DNA of 42,616 nt, taken from contig CAKXBD010000001.1 in NCBI GenBank assembly GCA_934871445.1, positions 16,069 through 58,684 of the forward strand, written 5' to 3'. Below are positions 1 to 8,785 of the stretch, in pieces; the stretch's first letter is position 1, and each line of letters starts with the position of its first letter. Source of the DNA: an uncultured bacterium (GTDB taxonomy: Bacteria; Bacillota; Clostridia; Christensenellales; Borkfalkiaceae). The position numbers and the translations under genes were made by a program. The notes under the pieces were generated by a model. That model was given only the letters and a program-made list of their open reading frames with translations. It was not told the origin of the DNA and ran no database searches.

Positions 1-170
1 TCCTCGAAAATCCGAAGATTGGCGATTTTCTTCGCGAGATATTCCGCCTGCGCTTCCCCGTCCCCCGTCCGAATCCCGAAAAATACGACCAGACCGAAGG
101 GAATCTCGGAAACGAGCCTTTCGTCCACCCGCAAGGCGGCACCCTTTACCCGCTGCACTACCGCTTTCAT
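1..170 (-). CDS. dtd: D-aminoacyl-tRNA deacylase, 5' part only
   Basis: The protein begins MKAVVQRVKGAALRVDERL and continues to AKKIANLRIFE at the window edge. This matches the N-terminus of the DTD family, whose typical members start MRAVVQRV and carry ADKIANLRIFED near residue 55. The enzyme hydrolyses D-amino acids wrongly attached to tRNA, using a substrate-binding SQF/GPQ loop pair that lies beyond this fragment. The start ATG at 168-170 has a strong Shine-Dalgarno (TCGGAGGAC) nine bases upstream on the minus strand. It is the last gene seen in the pepP-efp direction, 102 bases after efp with a weak hairpin between. About 56 of roughly 150 residues are visible. Confidence 0.9.
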   Translation of the reverse strand, partial: MKAVVQRVKGAALRVDERLVSEIPFGLVVFFGIRTGDGEAQAEYLAKKIANLRIFE

Positions 171-202
171 GAAAAATGTCCTCCGAAAAAATATGACAAA
201 AC

Positions 203-231
203 GCAGGATAAGAAAAAATTTCCGATCCTGC
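203..231 (-). terminator. Possible weak terminator after efp
   Basis: A 7-bp perfect stem (GCAGGAT/ATCCTGC) with a 15-base loop is followed on the minus strand by GTTTTGTC. It sits between efp and dtd. The stem is short and the U-tract interrupted, so it may only attenuate. A 12-bp palindrome, GTTCAATTGAAC, lies next to it at 246-257. Confidence 0.35.
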
Positions 232-272
232 ATTTCAAAAACGCTGTTCAATTGAACGACAGGCGGGGAGAG

Positions 273-836
273 TTATACCCTGCTCATGTATTCGCCCGTT
301 CTGGTGTCGATACGAATGGTTTCGCCCTCGTTGACGAACATGGGCACCTGAATAATGGCGCCCGTCTCCACCTTGGCATTCTTCATGACGTTGGTGGCGG
401 TGTTGCCCTTTACGCCCGGTTCCGCTTCGATGACTTTGAGTTCGACAAAGTTTTCGGGCTCGACGGAGAAGGCGTTGCCATAGAGGAATTTCACCGTGAC
501 GACGTCGTTTTCCTTGATATATTTGAGCGCGTCCTCCACCTGGTCGTGCGTAAGCATCGTCTGATTGTATTCCTCGTCCATGAACACGTAAAATTCGCCG
601 TCGAAATAGGAATACGTCATCTTCTTGGTCTCCACCTGAACGGTTTCGAGCTTCGCGGTAGGGTTGAAGGTCTGATCGGAAAGAACCTGTCCCGTCACGA
701 CATTTTTAAGCGTCGTTCTGACGAACGCCGCGCCCTTGCCGGGCTTTACGTGCTGGAAATCGGTAACGGTATAAACGCCGCTCTTGAATTCAAACGTGAC
801 GCCCTTTCTGATATCGCCTGCTAACATCTGTGCCAT
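273..836 (-). CDS. efp: Elongation factor P
   Basis: At 187 residues this is the normal length for EF-P. It has a KOW-like N-terminal domain (about 1-62) followed by two OB folds (about 65-125 and 130-187). EF-P binds between the P and E sites of the ribosome and relieves stalling at proline stretches. The tip loop reads KPGKGAA with Lys34 at the position that carries the modification in the family; which modification is used here cannot be read from sequence. The closing motif GETIRIDTRTGEYMSRV is typical. The start has an AAGGAG ribosome site. It follows pepP by 53 bases and shares its promoter; pepP-efp is a common Bacillota pair. Confidence 0.97.
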   Translation of the reverse strand: MAQMLAGDIRKGVTFEFKSGVYTVTDFQHVKPGKGAAFVRTTLKNVVTGQVLSDQTFNPTAKLETVQVETKKMTYSYFDGEFYVFMDEEYNQTMLTHDQVEDALKYIKENDVVTVKFLYGNAFSVEPENFVELKVIEAEPGVKGNTATNVMKNAKVETGAIIQVPMFVNEGETIRIDTRTGEYMSRV

Positions 837-889
837 ATAATTTTTTCTCCTTCTTAATCTTAAAAAACTTTATCTTTGTCCCGCTTTCC

Positions 890-1951
890 TCACAGGATCA
901 CGAGATTTCTGTCCGTCTTGTGCATAAAACTTACGACGCTTCCGCCCTTCAAGGTAATCGTATCCTCTATGCGGATTCCGTATTCGCCCGCGAGATAAAC
1001 GCCCGGCTCGTCCGAAAACACCATTCCGTCCCGGAGTACGTCCTCCCCGCCCCTTCTCACGAAGGGAAATTCGTGGATATTCAAGCCGATTCCGTGACCC
1101 AGGGAATGGGTGAAATACTTCCCATAGCCCTTCGATTCGAGATAGTTTCGCGCGATCGCGTCTCCGTCTCCTCCCGTCATGCCCGCCTTCAATTTCTCTT
1201 TCACGAGCTCATGCGCGGCGAGGACGGCCGCATACGCCTTTTTGAACTCCGCATGCTTTCCGTCGTCCCCGAAAAGGAAAGTCCGCGTGATGTCCGAACA
1301 ATATCCGTCCACCTTACAGCCGAAGTCGATGAGAATTTCATCTCCGAATCTGAGCTTCGTATCCCCCGTCACGTGATGCGGAACGGCCGCATGCGCGCCG
1401 AACGCCACGATCGTGTCGAAAGAGGTGCTGTACGCGCCCAAAGTGCGCATATTGTATTCGAGGAGCGCCGCGACCTCGGATTCCGTCATGCCCTCTTTGA
1501 TTTCGGGCAGGAGCTTCAAAAAGCCCTCCTCCGCTATATCGCAGGCGCGGGCGATATTTTTAAGTTCCCATTCGTTCTTGATCGCCATACAGCTGCGGAA
1601 CGCGGGCGAGGAATCGACGAGCGTCAATCCCATATCCGAGAGCTTTTTATATTCGGGATAAAACGTCTCTTCAAAGGCAATCCCGACGGTCTTGTACTTT
1701 TTCAGAAGCTCTGCCGGAGTATTTGAAAAACGGTCCATTTCCTTTACGCGCACTTCCGTACTCTTTAACAATTTTTCCGCCGCCTCGGTATAGCGGGCGT
1801 CGGTATACAGCGTCGTGCCGTCCTTATCCGTGAGGACGAATCCGCCCTCCGTCAAAAATCCCGTAATATATCGTTTGAGATATTCACAGGTAGTGAATAC
1901 GGCGTCCGCGCCGACTGCATCGAAAATCTTTTTTCCGTTCGTTTCAACCAT
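890..1951 (-). CDS. pepP: Xaa-Pro aminopeptidase, M24 family
   Basis: This 353-residue metallopeptidase has a creatinase-type N-domain (about 1-120) and a pita-bread M24 catalytic domain (about 130-350). All five dinuclear metal ligands are visible: Asp209 (IDFG), Asp220 (CSDITRT), His286 (HSLGHGIG), Glu315 (SDEPGVY) and Glu329 (RIED). The family removes N-terminal residues ahead of proline in the cytoplasm. It is transcribed from a good promoter just upstream and leads into efp. The exact substrate preference (Xaa-Pro versus other M24 activity) is family inference. Confidence 0.93.
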   Translation of the reverse strand: MVETNGKKIFDAVGADAVFTTCEYLKRYITGFLTEGGFVLTDKDGTTLYTDARYTEAAEKLLKSTEVRVKEMDRFSNTPAELLKKYKTVGIAFEETFYPEYKKLSDMGLTLVDSSPAFRSCMAIKNEWELKNIARACDIAEEGFLKLLPEIKEGMTESEVAALLEYNMRTLGAYSTSFDTIVAFGAHAAVPHHVTGDTKLRFGDEILIDFGCKVDGYCSDITRTFLFGDDGKHAEFKKAYAAVLAAHELVKEKLKAGMTGGDGDAIARNYLESKGYGKYFTHSLGHGIGLNIHEFPFVRRGGEDVLRDGMVFSDEPGVYLAGEYGIRIEDTITLKGGSVVSFMHKTDRNLVIL

Positions 1952-1972
1952 AATTTAAGCCTCGTTTCCTAT

Positions 1973-2001
1973 ATTGTAGCAAAAAAATCCCATTTCGTCA
2001 A
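1973..2001 (-). promoter_or_regulatory. SigmaA-type promoter for pepP-efp
   Basis: On the minus strand the -35 box TTGACG (1996-2001) and the -10 box TACAAT (1973-1978) are separated by exactly 17 bases. The transcript would begin near 1966, about 15 bases before the pepP ATG. Confidence 0.8.
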
Positions 2002-2028
2002 CCGTACACGAAAAGCGATTGTAAATTA

Positions 2029-2511
2029 TTATAAATTTTTTTCGTCACCTTTCATCTCTGCCGAATGTTTTCTGACGAGAAATACAGCGCCTTCGACGAA
2101 ACAAACGATCGAAAAAAGAAGCGCCGACGAGGGAACGACAACAAAGGGAAACGTAAACGGTGCCGAACGGGTGATGAACAACCATGCCGAAAGTGATCCG
2201 CCCGCGAGCAAAAGGCCTCCGAAAATGAAAGGAACAGGCCACAGGGAAAAAGATTTCATCTGCTTTGTAAGTTCTAAGACAAGCCATGCTCCTTCCCCAA
2301 AAAGGCACACGAAGCTCAAAAGCATTCCACCCGTTATAATTTCAAAATTCGCTTCTGCTTCCGCCTCCGTCATATCACTCCACATGGTCAACCCCTGCGT
2401 TAAAAACATAAGGGCAAAAATAGCCGTCGAAAAGACTATTCCCGCAAAAGCCACAAATTCGAAAACGTATGCAATCTTAAATCCTTTCTTTTTCTTCATA
2501 GCCACCCTCAT
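2029..2511 (-). CDS. Small four-helix membrane protein, unknown function
   Basis: The 160-residue protein has about four hydrophobic segments (roughly 13-36, 47-68, 84-107 and 122-142) and a basic start, MKKKKGF. I do not recognise a family. Two starts are possible: the first ATG at 2511 (preceded by AAAGGGG) or ATG at 2499 (preceded by GAGGGTG); the second gives a more usual lysine-rich N-terminus. It lies 17 bases after the endonuclease IV-like gene and is probably co-transcribed with it. Confidence 0.7.
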   Translation of the reverse strand: MRVAMKKKKGFKIAYVFEFVAFAGIVFSTAIFALMFLTQGLTMWSDMTEAEAEANFEIITGGMLLSFVCLFGEGAWLVLELTKQMKSFSLWPVPFIFGGLLLAGGSLSAWLFITRSAPFTFPFVVVPSSALLFSIVCFVEGAVFLVRKHSAEMKGDEKNL

Positions 2512-2528
2512 CTTTTCCCCTTTCCCGT

Positions 2529-3374
2529 TTACAAGCCGTTATAAATGCGCTTCATTTCCGCGGCGTCCTCCGCCTGCGTGCCCGCGGATTCGCTGACGAT
2601 GTAGGGTTCCAGCTTCAATTCCTTCAAAGCCACGGCGAGGGGATAGAATTCGGGGCCGTAGACGGTATCCTCGAACGTGAGATGTTTCACCTCGCCCTTC
2701 GACGAGTACATGATTTTGGAAAAATGCGCGTGGAAATGCTTCATGCGCTCATAGCCGAGCTCCTCCACCATATAGGAAAGACGGGAGAGATAATCCTCCG
2801 CAGTCTTTAAGGAACCCTGTTCCCGCGCGTTGATGTGCCCGAAATCGACGCACGGGGTATAGACGGGGTCGATTTTGCAGAAGCGGACGATTTCTTCCAC
2901 TGTGCCGATCTGCGCGATTTTTCCCATCGTTTCGGGACAGAATTTCAGGTCTTGCATATCGTTGAGATAGATGTAGTCCCTGAGGATTTTCAGCCTGTCC
3001 TCCGTCTTTTGAACGGCCGCCTCGCGCTCCGCCTTGCCCTGCGCCGCGGGATGAAAGACGATGCGTCCCCCCCCCATCAGTTTTACCATTTTTCCGCTGT
3101 CCAGAACGTAACCGTAAGACTTTGCCGCCATCTCGTCGTCGGGATTGGCAAAATTGACGAAATAGGGCGCATGAACGGACAGCTCTATCCCCTCCGCCTT
3201 AAAAGCCTCGCCGATAGAGATCGCCTTCTCCTCGCCCATGCGCACGCCCCGCCCGAAGGAATATTCAAAGCAGTCCAATCCGCGCGCTTTCACGAATGCC
3301 GCCGCCTCCTCCGTATGCGAAAATCCCGCCGCATAAAAACTTTCCGAATTGCCGCTCGGCCCGAATTTTATCAT
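2529..3374 (-). CDS. Endonuclease IV-like TIM-barrel protein (AP endonuclease family 2)
   Basis: This 281-residue xylose-isomerase-like TIM barrel resembles endonuclease IV, which cuts DNA at abasic sites with three metal ions. Counting from the ATG at 3374, likely metal ligands fall at His68 (SVHAPY), His108 (VFHPA), Glu148 (CPETMG), Asp177 and His180 (VDFGH), His215/His217 (HFHAH), His231 and Glu262 (SESAG). These are nearly the positions known for E. coli Nfo (69, 109, 145, 179, 182, 216, 231, 261). The ligand equivalent to Asp229 is not in place; the local sequence is GEVKH. I chose the ATG over the GTG 12 bases upstream because AGAGGTG is better spaced from it. It may be a true Nfo or a divergent paralogue. 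Confidence 0.82.
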   Translation of the reverse strand: MIKFGPSGNSESFYAAGFSHTEEAAAFVKARGLDCFEYSFGRGVRMGEEKAISIGEAFKAEGIELSVHAPYFVNFANPDDEMAAKSYGYVLDSGKMVKLMGGGRIVFHPAAQGKAEREAAVQKTEDRLKILRDYIYLNDMQDLKFCPETMGKIAQIGTVEEIVRFCKIDPVYTPCVDFGHINAREQGSLKTAEDYLSRLSYMVEELGYERMKHFHAHFSKIMYSSKGEVKHLTFEDTVYGPEFYPLAVALKELKLEPYIVSESAGTQAEDAAEMKRIYNGL

Positions 3375-3456
3375 TGTCTTTAACACCTCTCAATATCCGA
3401 TTATTCTCGTATGTCGGACGGAATATTTTTTCTTCCCGTCCGTATCATTCCCGCGT

Positions 3457-4326
3457 TCAACGATTACTTCTCACTCGCTCTATATCCGATTCCAGCTGCC
3501 CTTTCAAGGCGTTCATGTCCTCAAACCTTTTGATCTCTCGAAGATACCTCAAAAAGCGCACCGTTATCGTCCTGCCGTATAAATCCCCGTCAAATCCGTC
3601 CAGATACGTCTCCGTCAGAACTCTCGCGTTGCCGAAGGTCGGACGGCTCCCGAAATTGGAAATGCCTTTATATTCCTTTCCGTCCACCTCCGCGGCAGCT
3701 TCGTATACGCCCTTCTTCAAAGCGAATTTCTCCTCGGGATAGAGAATATTCGCCGTCGGGAACCCCATGAGCCGCCCCACCTGCCTGTCCTTTACGACTT
3801 CTCCCTTCAAAAAGAACGGCTCGCCCAAAACTTTCGCCGCACGCGCGGCGTCGCCCTTCTCCAAAAGCTCTTTCACTAGCGAAGAACTCGCTTTTTCCCC
3901 GTCCACGCATACGAGCTTCAATATCTCGACGCTTACACGGGTAAGGTCTTTTATTTGTTCGGGAGTCCCCTCCGCGCCTTTTCCGAAGCGGAAATCCTCT
4001 CCGCAGACGAACGCGCGGGGAAAGAAAGCCTCCGTCAAAATCCGAACGAAATCGGCGGGCGGCAAGTCCCGAATTTCCGAAAAGGGAAGCTCGAATACAA
4101 AATCGACGGAGAGCGAACGGAAGATGTCCTCCCGCTCGGAAAAAGTAAAGAGGTTTTTCGTCCCTTTTCCGCCGCCGATCGTCATCGCCCCGACGGGCAA
4201 GCCGTATTCCCGCGCGCGGGAGATAAGTTTTCTGTGCCCGACGTGCGCTCCGTCGAAACCGCCGAGCAGCATGACGCACGGCGCGCCCGATTGATATTTT
4301 CCCGTCAAATTCACCGTTTTCAGCAT
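3457..4326 (-). CDS. ribF: Bifunctional riboflavin kinase / FAD synthetase
   Basis: This 289-residue enzyme turns riboflavin into FMN and then FAD in the cytoplasm. The N-terminal nucleotidyltransferase domain (about 1-150) carries GGFDGAHVGH (residues 22-31), the GxFDGxHxGH signature, and ASSSLVKELL near 146-155. The C-terminal riboflavin kinase domain carries GFPTANI (188-194) and the following GVYEAAAEV. Length and order are normal. Its start overlaps the end of truB by 7 bases, so the two are translationally linked. It is the last gene of the pheS-pheT-truB-ribF run. Confidence 0.95.
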   Translation of the reverse strand: MLKTVNLTGKYQSGAPCVMLLGGFDGAHVGHRKLISRAREYGLPVGAMTIGGGKGTKNLFTFSEREDIFRSLSVDFVFELPFSEIRDLPPADFVRILTEAFFPRAFVCGEDFRFGKGAEGTPEQIKDLTRVSVEILKLVCVDGEKASSSLVKELLEKGDAARAAKVLGEPFFLKGEVVKDRQVGRLMGFPTANILYPEEKFALKKGVYEAAAEVDGKEYKGISNFGSRPTFGNARVLTETYLDGFDGDLYGRTITVRFLRYLREIKRFEDMNALKGQLESDIERVRSNR

Positions 4327-5216
4327 AATTTCGTCTTTATCTTCGCCCTTTTATTTCTTACCTCGGCGATGCCGTAAAAAATTCCGTCCCGATAAATTTT
4401 ATATTCCCCGTCCGCATAATCGGTCGGAGCGGGAACTCCGCAAAAAATCTTTTCCGCCCGCGGGCAGGTCAAGACGATCGTCTCGTAAGGAAGCACGTTT
4501 TCCGTCGGGATGATCAACCCGTCGATATTCTCCTCCGCCAAAGCGTCGAAGGACACTGCCTCCTCTATTTTGAAATACCCGCTTTTCGTGCGCCTTAAAC
4601 CGCTCATCACGGCTTTCGTGCCGAGCTTTTCCGCAATATCCCGCGCCAGAGAACGGATATACGTCCCGCCGCCGCAGCGGATACGAAAACGAAATGCGTC
4701 CCCTTCCCCTCCGAGCAACGCCACCTCGTCGATGCGCACCTTTTTCGGTTCCAATTCAAACGGAATCCCCGCGCGGGCGAGGTCATACCCCCGCCGCCCG
4801 CCGACGTTCTTCGCGCTGTATTTGGGCGGAACCTGCATGATTTCCCCTTCAAAATCGGGTAAAATCTGCTCGATTTCCTCCGCCGTCGGAATCCGCCCGC
4901 CGCGGACGAGTTCCCCCGTGGAATCCAGCGTATCCGAATCTACCCCGAAGGTAAATTCCGCGATATACTCCTTTTGCTTGTTCAAAAAGTACTCAAAGAG
5001 CCTCGTCGCGTTCCCGATTCCCACGGGCAGGACGCCGCTCGCGAGCGGGTCGAGCGTTCCCATGTGTCCGCAGGGCTGCCCCGTCAGGCGTTTGATTCTG
5101 TTGACCACGGCCGACGAAGTCATGCCCGACGGTTTATCCACATTGAGAAAGCCCACCCTTTTCGCACCGCGCGCCGCAAGACAGGGCAAAGCTCTGTTTT
5201 CGTTTTCCGATTTCAA
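4320..5216 (-). CDS. truB: tRNA pseudouridine-55 synthase
   Basis: The 298-residue protein isomerises U55 in the T-loop of tRNAs. The catalytic motif GHMGTLDPLASGVLPVG gives Asp56 as the nucleophile; the substrate-binding KxxSA-type (PPKYSAKNVGGRRGYDLAR) and the C-terminal PUA-like part are present. The start is a TTG at 5216 with GGAGG six bases upstream, immediately after the pheT stop, which gives an N-terminal extension of about 18 residues before the usual GFLNVDKPSGMTS. In most Bacillota truB follows rbfA; here it is attached to pheST, 10 bases after pheT, and overlaps ribF. Confidence 0.95.
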   Translation of the reverse strand: MKSENENRALPCLAARGAKRVGFLNVDKPSGMTSSAVVNRIKRLTGQPCGHMGTLDPLASGVLPVGIGNATRLFEYFLNKQKEYIAEFTFGVDSDTLDSTGELVRGGRIPTAEEIEQILPDFEGEIMQVPPKYSAKNVGGRRGYDLARAGIPFELEPKKVRIDEVALLGGEGDAFRFRIRCGGGTYIRSLARDIAEKLGTKAVMSGLRRTKSGYFKIEEAVSFDALAEENIDGLIIPTENVLPYETIVLTCPRAEKIFCGVPAPTDYADGEYKIYRDGIFYGIAEVRNKRAKIKTKLC

Positions 5217-5226
5217 AGCTCCCTCC

Positions 5227-7665
5227 TCAGCGCAATTCTATGCCCAGACGGAATTTGAGGTCCGCAAGAATTTTCTTGACGAACCCGTCGAGCGTTTCGG
5301 GCGTAAACGCCTTTTCCGCGTCCGCCGCGGGCGTGAACGTCAGGGTGAACGCCATGCTCTTTTTGCCTGCGGGCACCTGTCCGCCGCGGTACACGTCGAA
5401 CAATTTCGCCTCCGTCACATACTTGCACGCGCGGAGCAATACCGCCTCCACCTCCGCGCAGGTGAACTTCTCGTCGGCAATCAGCGCGAGGTCGCGCCGC
5501 ACGGCGGGGAATTTCGGAAGATTGACGAACTTTATTCCGTTTTCCGCCTTGCCCTCCAAAAGCGCCAGATCGAGTTCGCCGAGATACACTTTTTTATCCA
5601 GCCCGAGCGCCTGCGCGATCGCGGGGTCGAGCTCTCCGAGAACGCCGACCTCCTCTCCGTCCGATAAAATTTTCGCGGAGATACCGGGGTGAAGATAGTT
5701 TTTTTGCGCGCGCTCATACGTAAATTTGAGCCCGAAGGCTTCGGCGAACGCCTCTGCCGCGCCCTTCAAATCGAAGAAATCGTACTTGTTTCCCCAAAGC
5801 CCCAAAACGAGATGTTTTCTCTCTTCGGGCTGTTTCGTGACGGGCAAGGCATCGGCGAGATAGACGTTCGCGATTTCAAACTCCTTTCCCTCGTCGTTGC
5901 CGCGGCGGATATTGCGCACGGCGTTTTGCAGCATGGACGGCGCGAGAAGAGTGCGCATGACGGAGAGTTCCTCCCCGATGGGATTGAGTATCCGAACGGC
6001 TCTGCGCTCGGGCGCGTCCTCAGAAAGTCTCAAAAGGTCGAAATCCTTGGGAGAATAGAAAGAATAAGTGCACGCTTCGTCGAAGCCTTGGATACAAAGG
6101 ACGTTTTTCATTCTCAGTTCCCGCTTCTGCGCGTCCGTGAGCCCGCCGCCCGTCACGCTCGCCCTTTCGAGGAAGGTGGGAACAATGTGCTCGTACCCGT
6201 ACATGCGAATGATTTCTTCCGCGAGGTCGGGATAACCGTCCACGTCGTCGCGGTAGCCGGGAATTTCCACTTTGAGTTCGTCCCCCTCTATGCTCGGTTT
6301 GAATTGCAGCCTCGAAAGGATATTTTTCACCTCGTCCGCGGGCACCTCTATGCCGAGCAGAGCGTTTATTTTTTTGAGGCTCGCCGTCATTTTCTTAGGA
6401 GTCAAATCCGCGGCGCAGCAATCGGAGGAAATGTCCGTGACCGTCCCGCACCCGAGCTCTTCGATGAGATGAAGAGCCCGCGCCATGCCCATTTGCGAAG
6501 TATATACGTCCACGCCCTTTTCAAAGCGGAAAGAGGAATCGGAGCTCTGCCCGAGCGAACGGGAAGTTCTCCGCACGTTATCGCGCGCGAACTTTGCGGC
6601 CTCAAAGAATACGTCCTTGGTCGAAGGTTTGATTTCGCTGTTCAACCCGCCCATGATCCCCGCGAGGGCGACGGGCTTTTTCCCGTCGCAGATGACGAGA
6701 TTTTCAGTGCAGAGAGTAAATTCCTTCTTGTCCAGCGTCGTGATTTTTTCGCCGTTTTCGGCGCGGCGGACGACGATTTTATTTCCCGAAATATCGGCGG
6801 CGTCGAATGCGTGCATGGGCTGCCCTATTTCGAGCAATACGAAATTGGTAATGTCCACGGCGGGGGAAATGGAGCGGATTCCCGACAGCGCCAGCCGCCG
6901 CCGCATCCATGCGGGCGACGTCCCGCCCTTTATGTTCTCCACGTAGTGCCCGATATAGCGCGGGCAGAGGTCGGGCGCCTGCACTTCTACGGTTATAGGC
7001 GTTTTTTTGCTCTTGTGTTCGGTATACGAGCAATCGGGCGCTTTCAAAGGCTTTTTGAGCACCGCCGCCACCTCGCGTGCGATACCGAATATACTCTGAC
7101 AATCGGGGCGGTTGGCAGTGACGGAAATATCGAAAATCCAGTCGTCCAGCCCGACGACTTTGCGAATATCCTCTCCGACGGGCGCGCTTTCGTCCAGAAC
7201 GAGCAAGCCGTCCACATCCGCGCCGGGATAAAAGTCGTCGTTGATGCCGAGCTCCTCGCCCGAACAGAGCATGCCGAAGGATTCCACGCCGCGAAGTTTT
7301 CCCTTCTTGATTTTTTTGACGCCCGAAGGATTTTTTTCGAGCGCCGCGGGATTGGTCTCCGCCACGGTAGAGTTATCGAGCGCGACGGGCGTCTTCATGC
7401 CCGCGAATACATTGGGCGCGCCCGTGACGATTTGGATTTCCCGACCGTATTCCTCGCCGCAATCCACGGCGCAAATTTGCATGTGGTCGCTGTCGGGATG
7501 AGGGACGACGGATTTTACCTGTCCCACGACCACGCGGTTTATTTTTTCGCCGAGATAAGAGAGCTCCTCTACCTCGAACCCGCAGGAAAAGAGCTTTTGG
7601 GCGAGCTCCTCCGCGGAAACGTCTATATCGACATAATCTTTCAGCCAGCTTAAAGGTGCTTTCAT
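5227..7665 (-). CDS. pheT: Phenylalanyl-tRNA synthetase beta subunit
   Basis: This 812-residue subunit of the alpha2-beta2 synthetase has the expected architecture. An EMAP-like tRNA-binding OB fold lies near 40-150 (HPDSDHMQIC; GMLCSGEELG). The B3/B4 editing module follows (VTANRPDCQSIFG), then the B5 DNA-binding-like fold, the inactive synthetase-like core, and the C-terminal ferredoxin-like anticodon domain (about 715-812, KFPAVRRDLALI). It attaches Phe to tRNA-Phe together with PheS and edits mischarged Tyr. It starts 15 bases after pheS and is under the same T-box leader. Confidence 0.98.
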   Translation of the reverse strand: MKAPLSWLKDYVDIDVSAEELAQKLFSCGFEVEELSYLGEKINRVVVGQVKSVVPHPDSDHMQICAVDCGEEYGREIQIVTGAPNVFAGMKTPVALDNSTVAETNPAALEKNPSGVKKIKKGKLRGVESFGMLCSGEELGINDDFYPGADVDGLLVLDESAPVGEDIRKVVGLDDWIFDISVTANRPDCQSIFGIAREVAAVLKKPLKAPDCSYTEHKSKKTPITVEVQAPDLCPRYIGHYVENIKGGTSPAWMRRRLALSGIRSISPAVDITNFVLLEIGQPMHAFDAADISGNKIVVRRAENGEKITTLDKKEFTLCTENLVICDGKKPVALAGIMGGLNSEIKPSTKDVFFEAAKFARDNVRRTSRSLGQSSDSSFRFEKGVDVYTSQMGMARALHLIEELGCGTVTDISSDCCAADLTPKKMTASLKKINALLGIEVPADEVKNILSRLQFKPSIEGDELKVEIPGYRDDVDGYPDLAEEIIRMYGYEHIVPTFLERASVTGGGLTDAQKRELRMKNVLCIQGFDEACTYSFYSPKDFDLLRLSEDAPERRAVRILNPIGEELSVMRTLLAPSMLQNAVRNIRRGNDEGKEFEIANVYLADALPVTKQPEERKHLVLGLWGNKYDFFDLKGAAEAFAEAFGLKFTYERAQKNYLHPGISAKILSDGEEVGVLGELDPAIAQALGLDKKVYLGELDLALLEGKAENGIKFVNLPKFPAVRRDLALIADEKFTCAEVEAVLLRACKYVTEAKLFDVYRGGQVPAGKKSMAFTLTFTPAADAEKAFTPETLDGFVKKILADLKFRLGIELR

Positions 7666-7680
7666 ATTCGTATCCTCCCG

Positions 7681-8694
7681 TCAATCCCTGAATTGCTTCA
7701 AGAAGCGCGTATCGTTTTCAAACAGCGCTTTGATGTTGTTGATGCCGTATTTGAGCATGGCGATTCTCTCTATGCCCATGCCGAAGGCGAAGCCCGTATA
7801 TACGTCGGGATCCACGCCGCAATTTTCGAGGACGCGGCGATTGACCATGCCCGCGCCGAGCACCTCTATCCAGCCCGTGCCCTTGCACAGCCGACAGCCC
7901 TTGCCTCCACATTCCGAGCAGCTCAGATCCACCTCTACGCTCGGTTCCGTGAAGGGGAAATACGAGGGGCGGAGCCGCACCTTCGTAGAGCTTGCGAACA
8001 TCTTTTTCGCGAACTCCGCCAGCATGCCCTGCAAGTCGCAGAGGGTAATCCCCTTGTCCACGACCAGCCCCTCCATCTGATGGAACATGGGCGAATGCGT
8101 GGCGTCGTCGTCCGAGCGGAACACCCGCCCGGGGGAGAGAATTTTAATCGGCGGCTTTTCCGTTTCCATGACGCGGATCTGCCCCGCAGAGGTCTGCGTG
8201 CGAAGGAGCAGCTTGTCCGCGAGATAGAAGGTATCCTGCATATCGCGGGCGGGGTGATCCTCGGGAGTATTGAGCGCGGTGAAATTATAGTAATCCGTTT
8301 CGATTTCGGGACCTTCAAAGACCTTGAAGCCCATGCCCGCGAAAATATCGATGAGCTGATTTTTCACGAGCGTGACGGGATGCAGAGCGCCCGCCTCGTA
8401 TTTTCTGCCGGGCATCGTGATGTCGATTTTTTCTTCCTCGTATTTTTTTTGAAGTTCCTTCTGCCGAACAATGACGGCACGTTCCTCGAATTTCTGCTCC
8501 ATGCCCTCCTTAAATTCGTTGACTACTTTTCCGAACACGGGGCGTTCCTCTTTGGGGAGATCCCGCATGCCGCTCATAATCGATTTGAGCTCCGCCTGAA
8601 ATTTGAGTTTGAGCTCGTAAAGAGCCCTGCCCGTTTCCGTCGCCTGTATGGCGGAATCGATTTTCGCCTTCAAAGCCTCGATTTTTTCCTTCAT
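7681..8694 (-). CDS. pheS: Phenylalanyl-tRNA synthetase alpha subunit
   Basis: The 337-residue catalytic subunit begins with a coiled coil (about 1-90) and continues with the class II core. Motif 2 is SPGRVFRSDDDATHSPMFHQ and motif 3 is FAFGMGIERIAMLKYG. A CxxC-type pair (CSECGGKGCRLC) sits before motif 3, as in many clostridial PheS. I placed the start at ATG 8692-8694 (MKEKIEALK), which has GGAGGAACGGAT directly upstream. The longer open frame up to 8934 runs through the T-box leader and is not coding. It is the first gene of the pheS-pheT-truB-ribF operon. Confidence 0.98.
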   Translation of the reverse strand: MKEKIEALKAKIDSAIQATETGRALYELKLKFQAELKSIMSGMRDLPKEERPVFGKVVNEFKEGMEQKFEERAVIVRQKELQKKYEEEKIDITMPGRKYEAGALHPVTLVKNQLIDIFAGMGFKVFEGPEIETDYYNFTALNTPEDHPARDMQDTFYLADKLLLRTQTSAGQIRVMETEKPPIKILSPGRVFRSDDDATHSPMFHQMEGLVVDKGITLCDLQGMLAEFAKKMFASSTKVRLRPSYFPFTEPSVEVDLSCSECGGKGCRLCKGTGWIEVLGAGMVNRRVLENCGVDPDVYTGFAFGMGIERIAMLKYGINNIKALFENDTRFLKQFRD

Positions 8695-8740
8695 ATCCGT
8701 TCCTCCGAATATTGTTTTTTTCAATTTTCGCAAAGCGTTC

Positions 8741-8785
8741 CGACAAATCAAAACGCCCTGCGCGCCGAAAAGGGCGCGCAGGGCG
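8741..8785 (-). terminator. T-box terminator hairpin
   Basis: On the minus strand a perfect 13-bp GC-rich stem (CGCCCTGCGCGCC/GGCGCGCAGGGCG) with a five-base loop is followed by TTTTGATTT. It lies directly after the T-box sequence and before pheS, so it is the regulated terminator of the leader. Confidence 0.92.

Noticed and set aside
5689..7653. Long plus-strand open frame of 654 codons opposite pheT
   Set aside because: It is a shadow of GC-rich pheT codons; the product is rich in His and Arg, fits no family, and pheT is certain.
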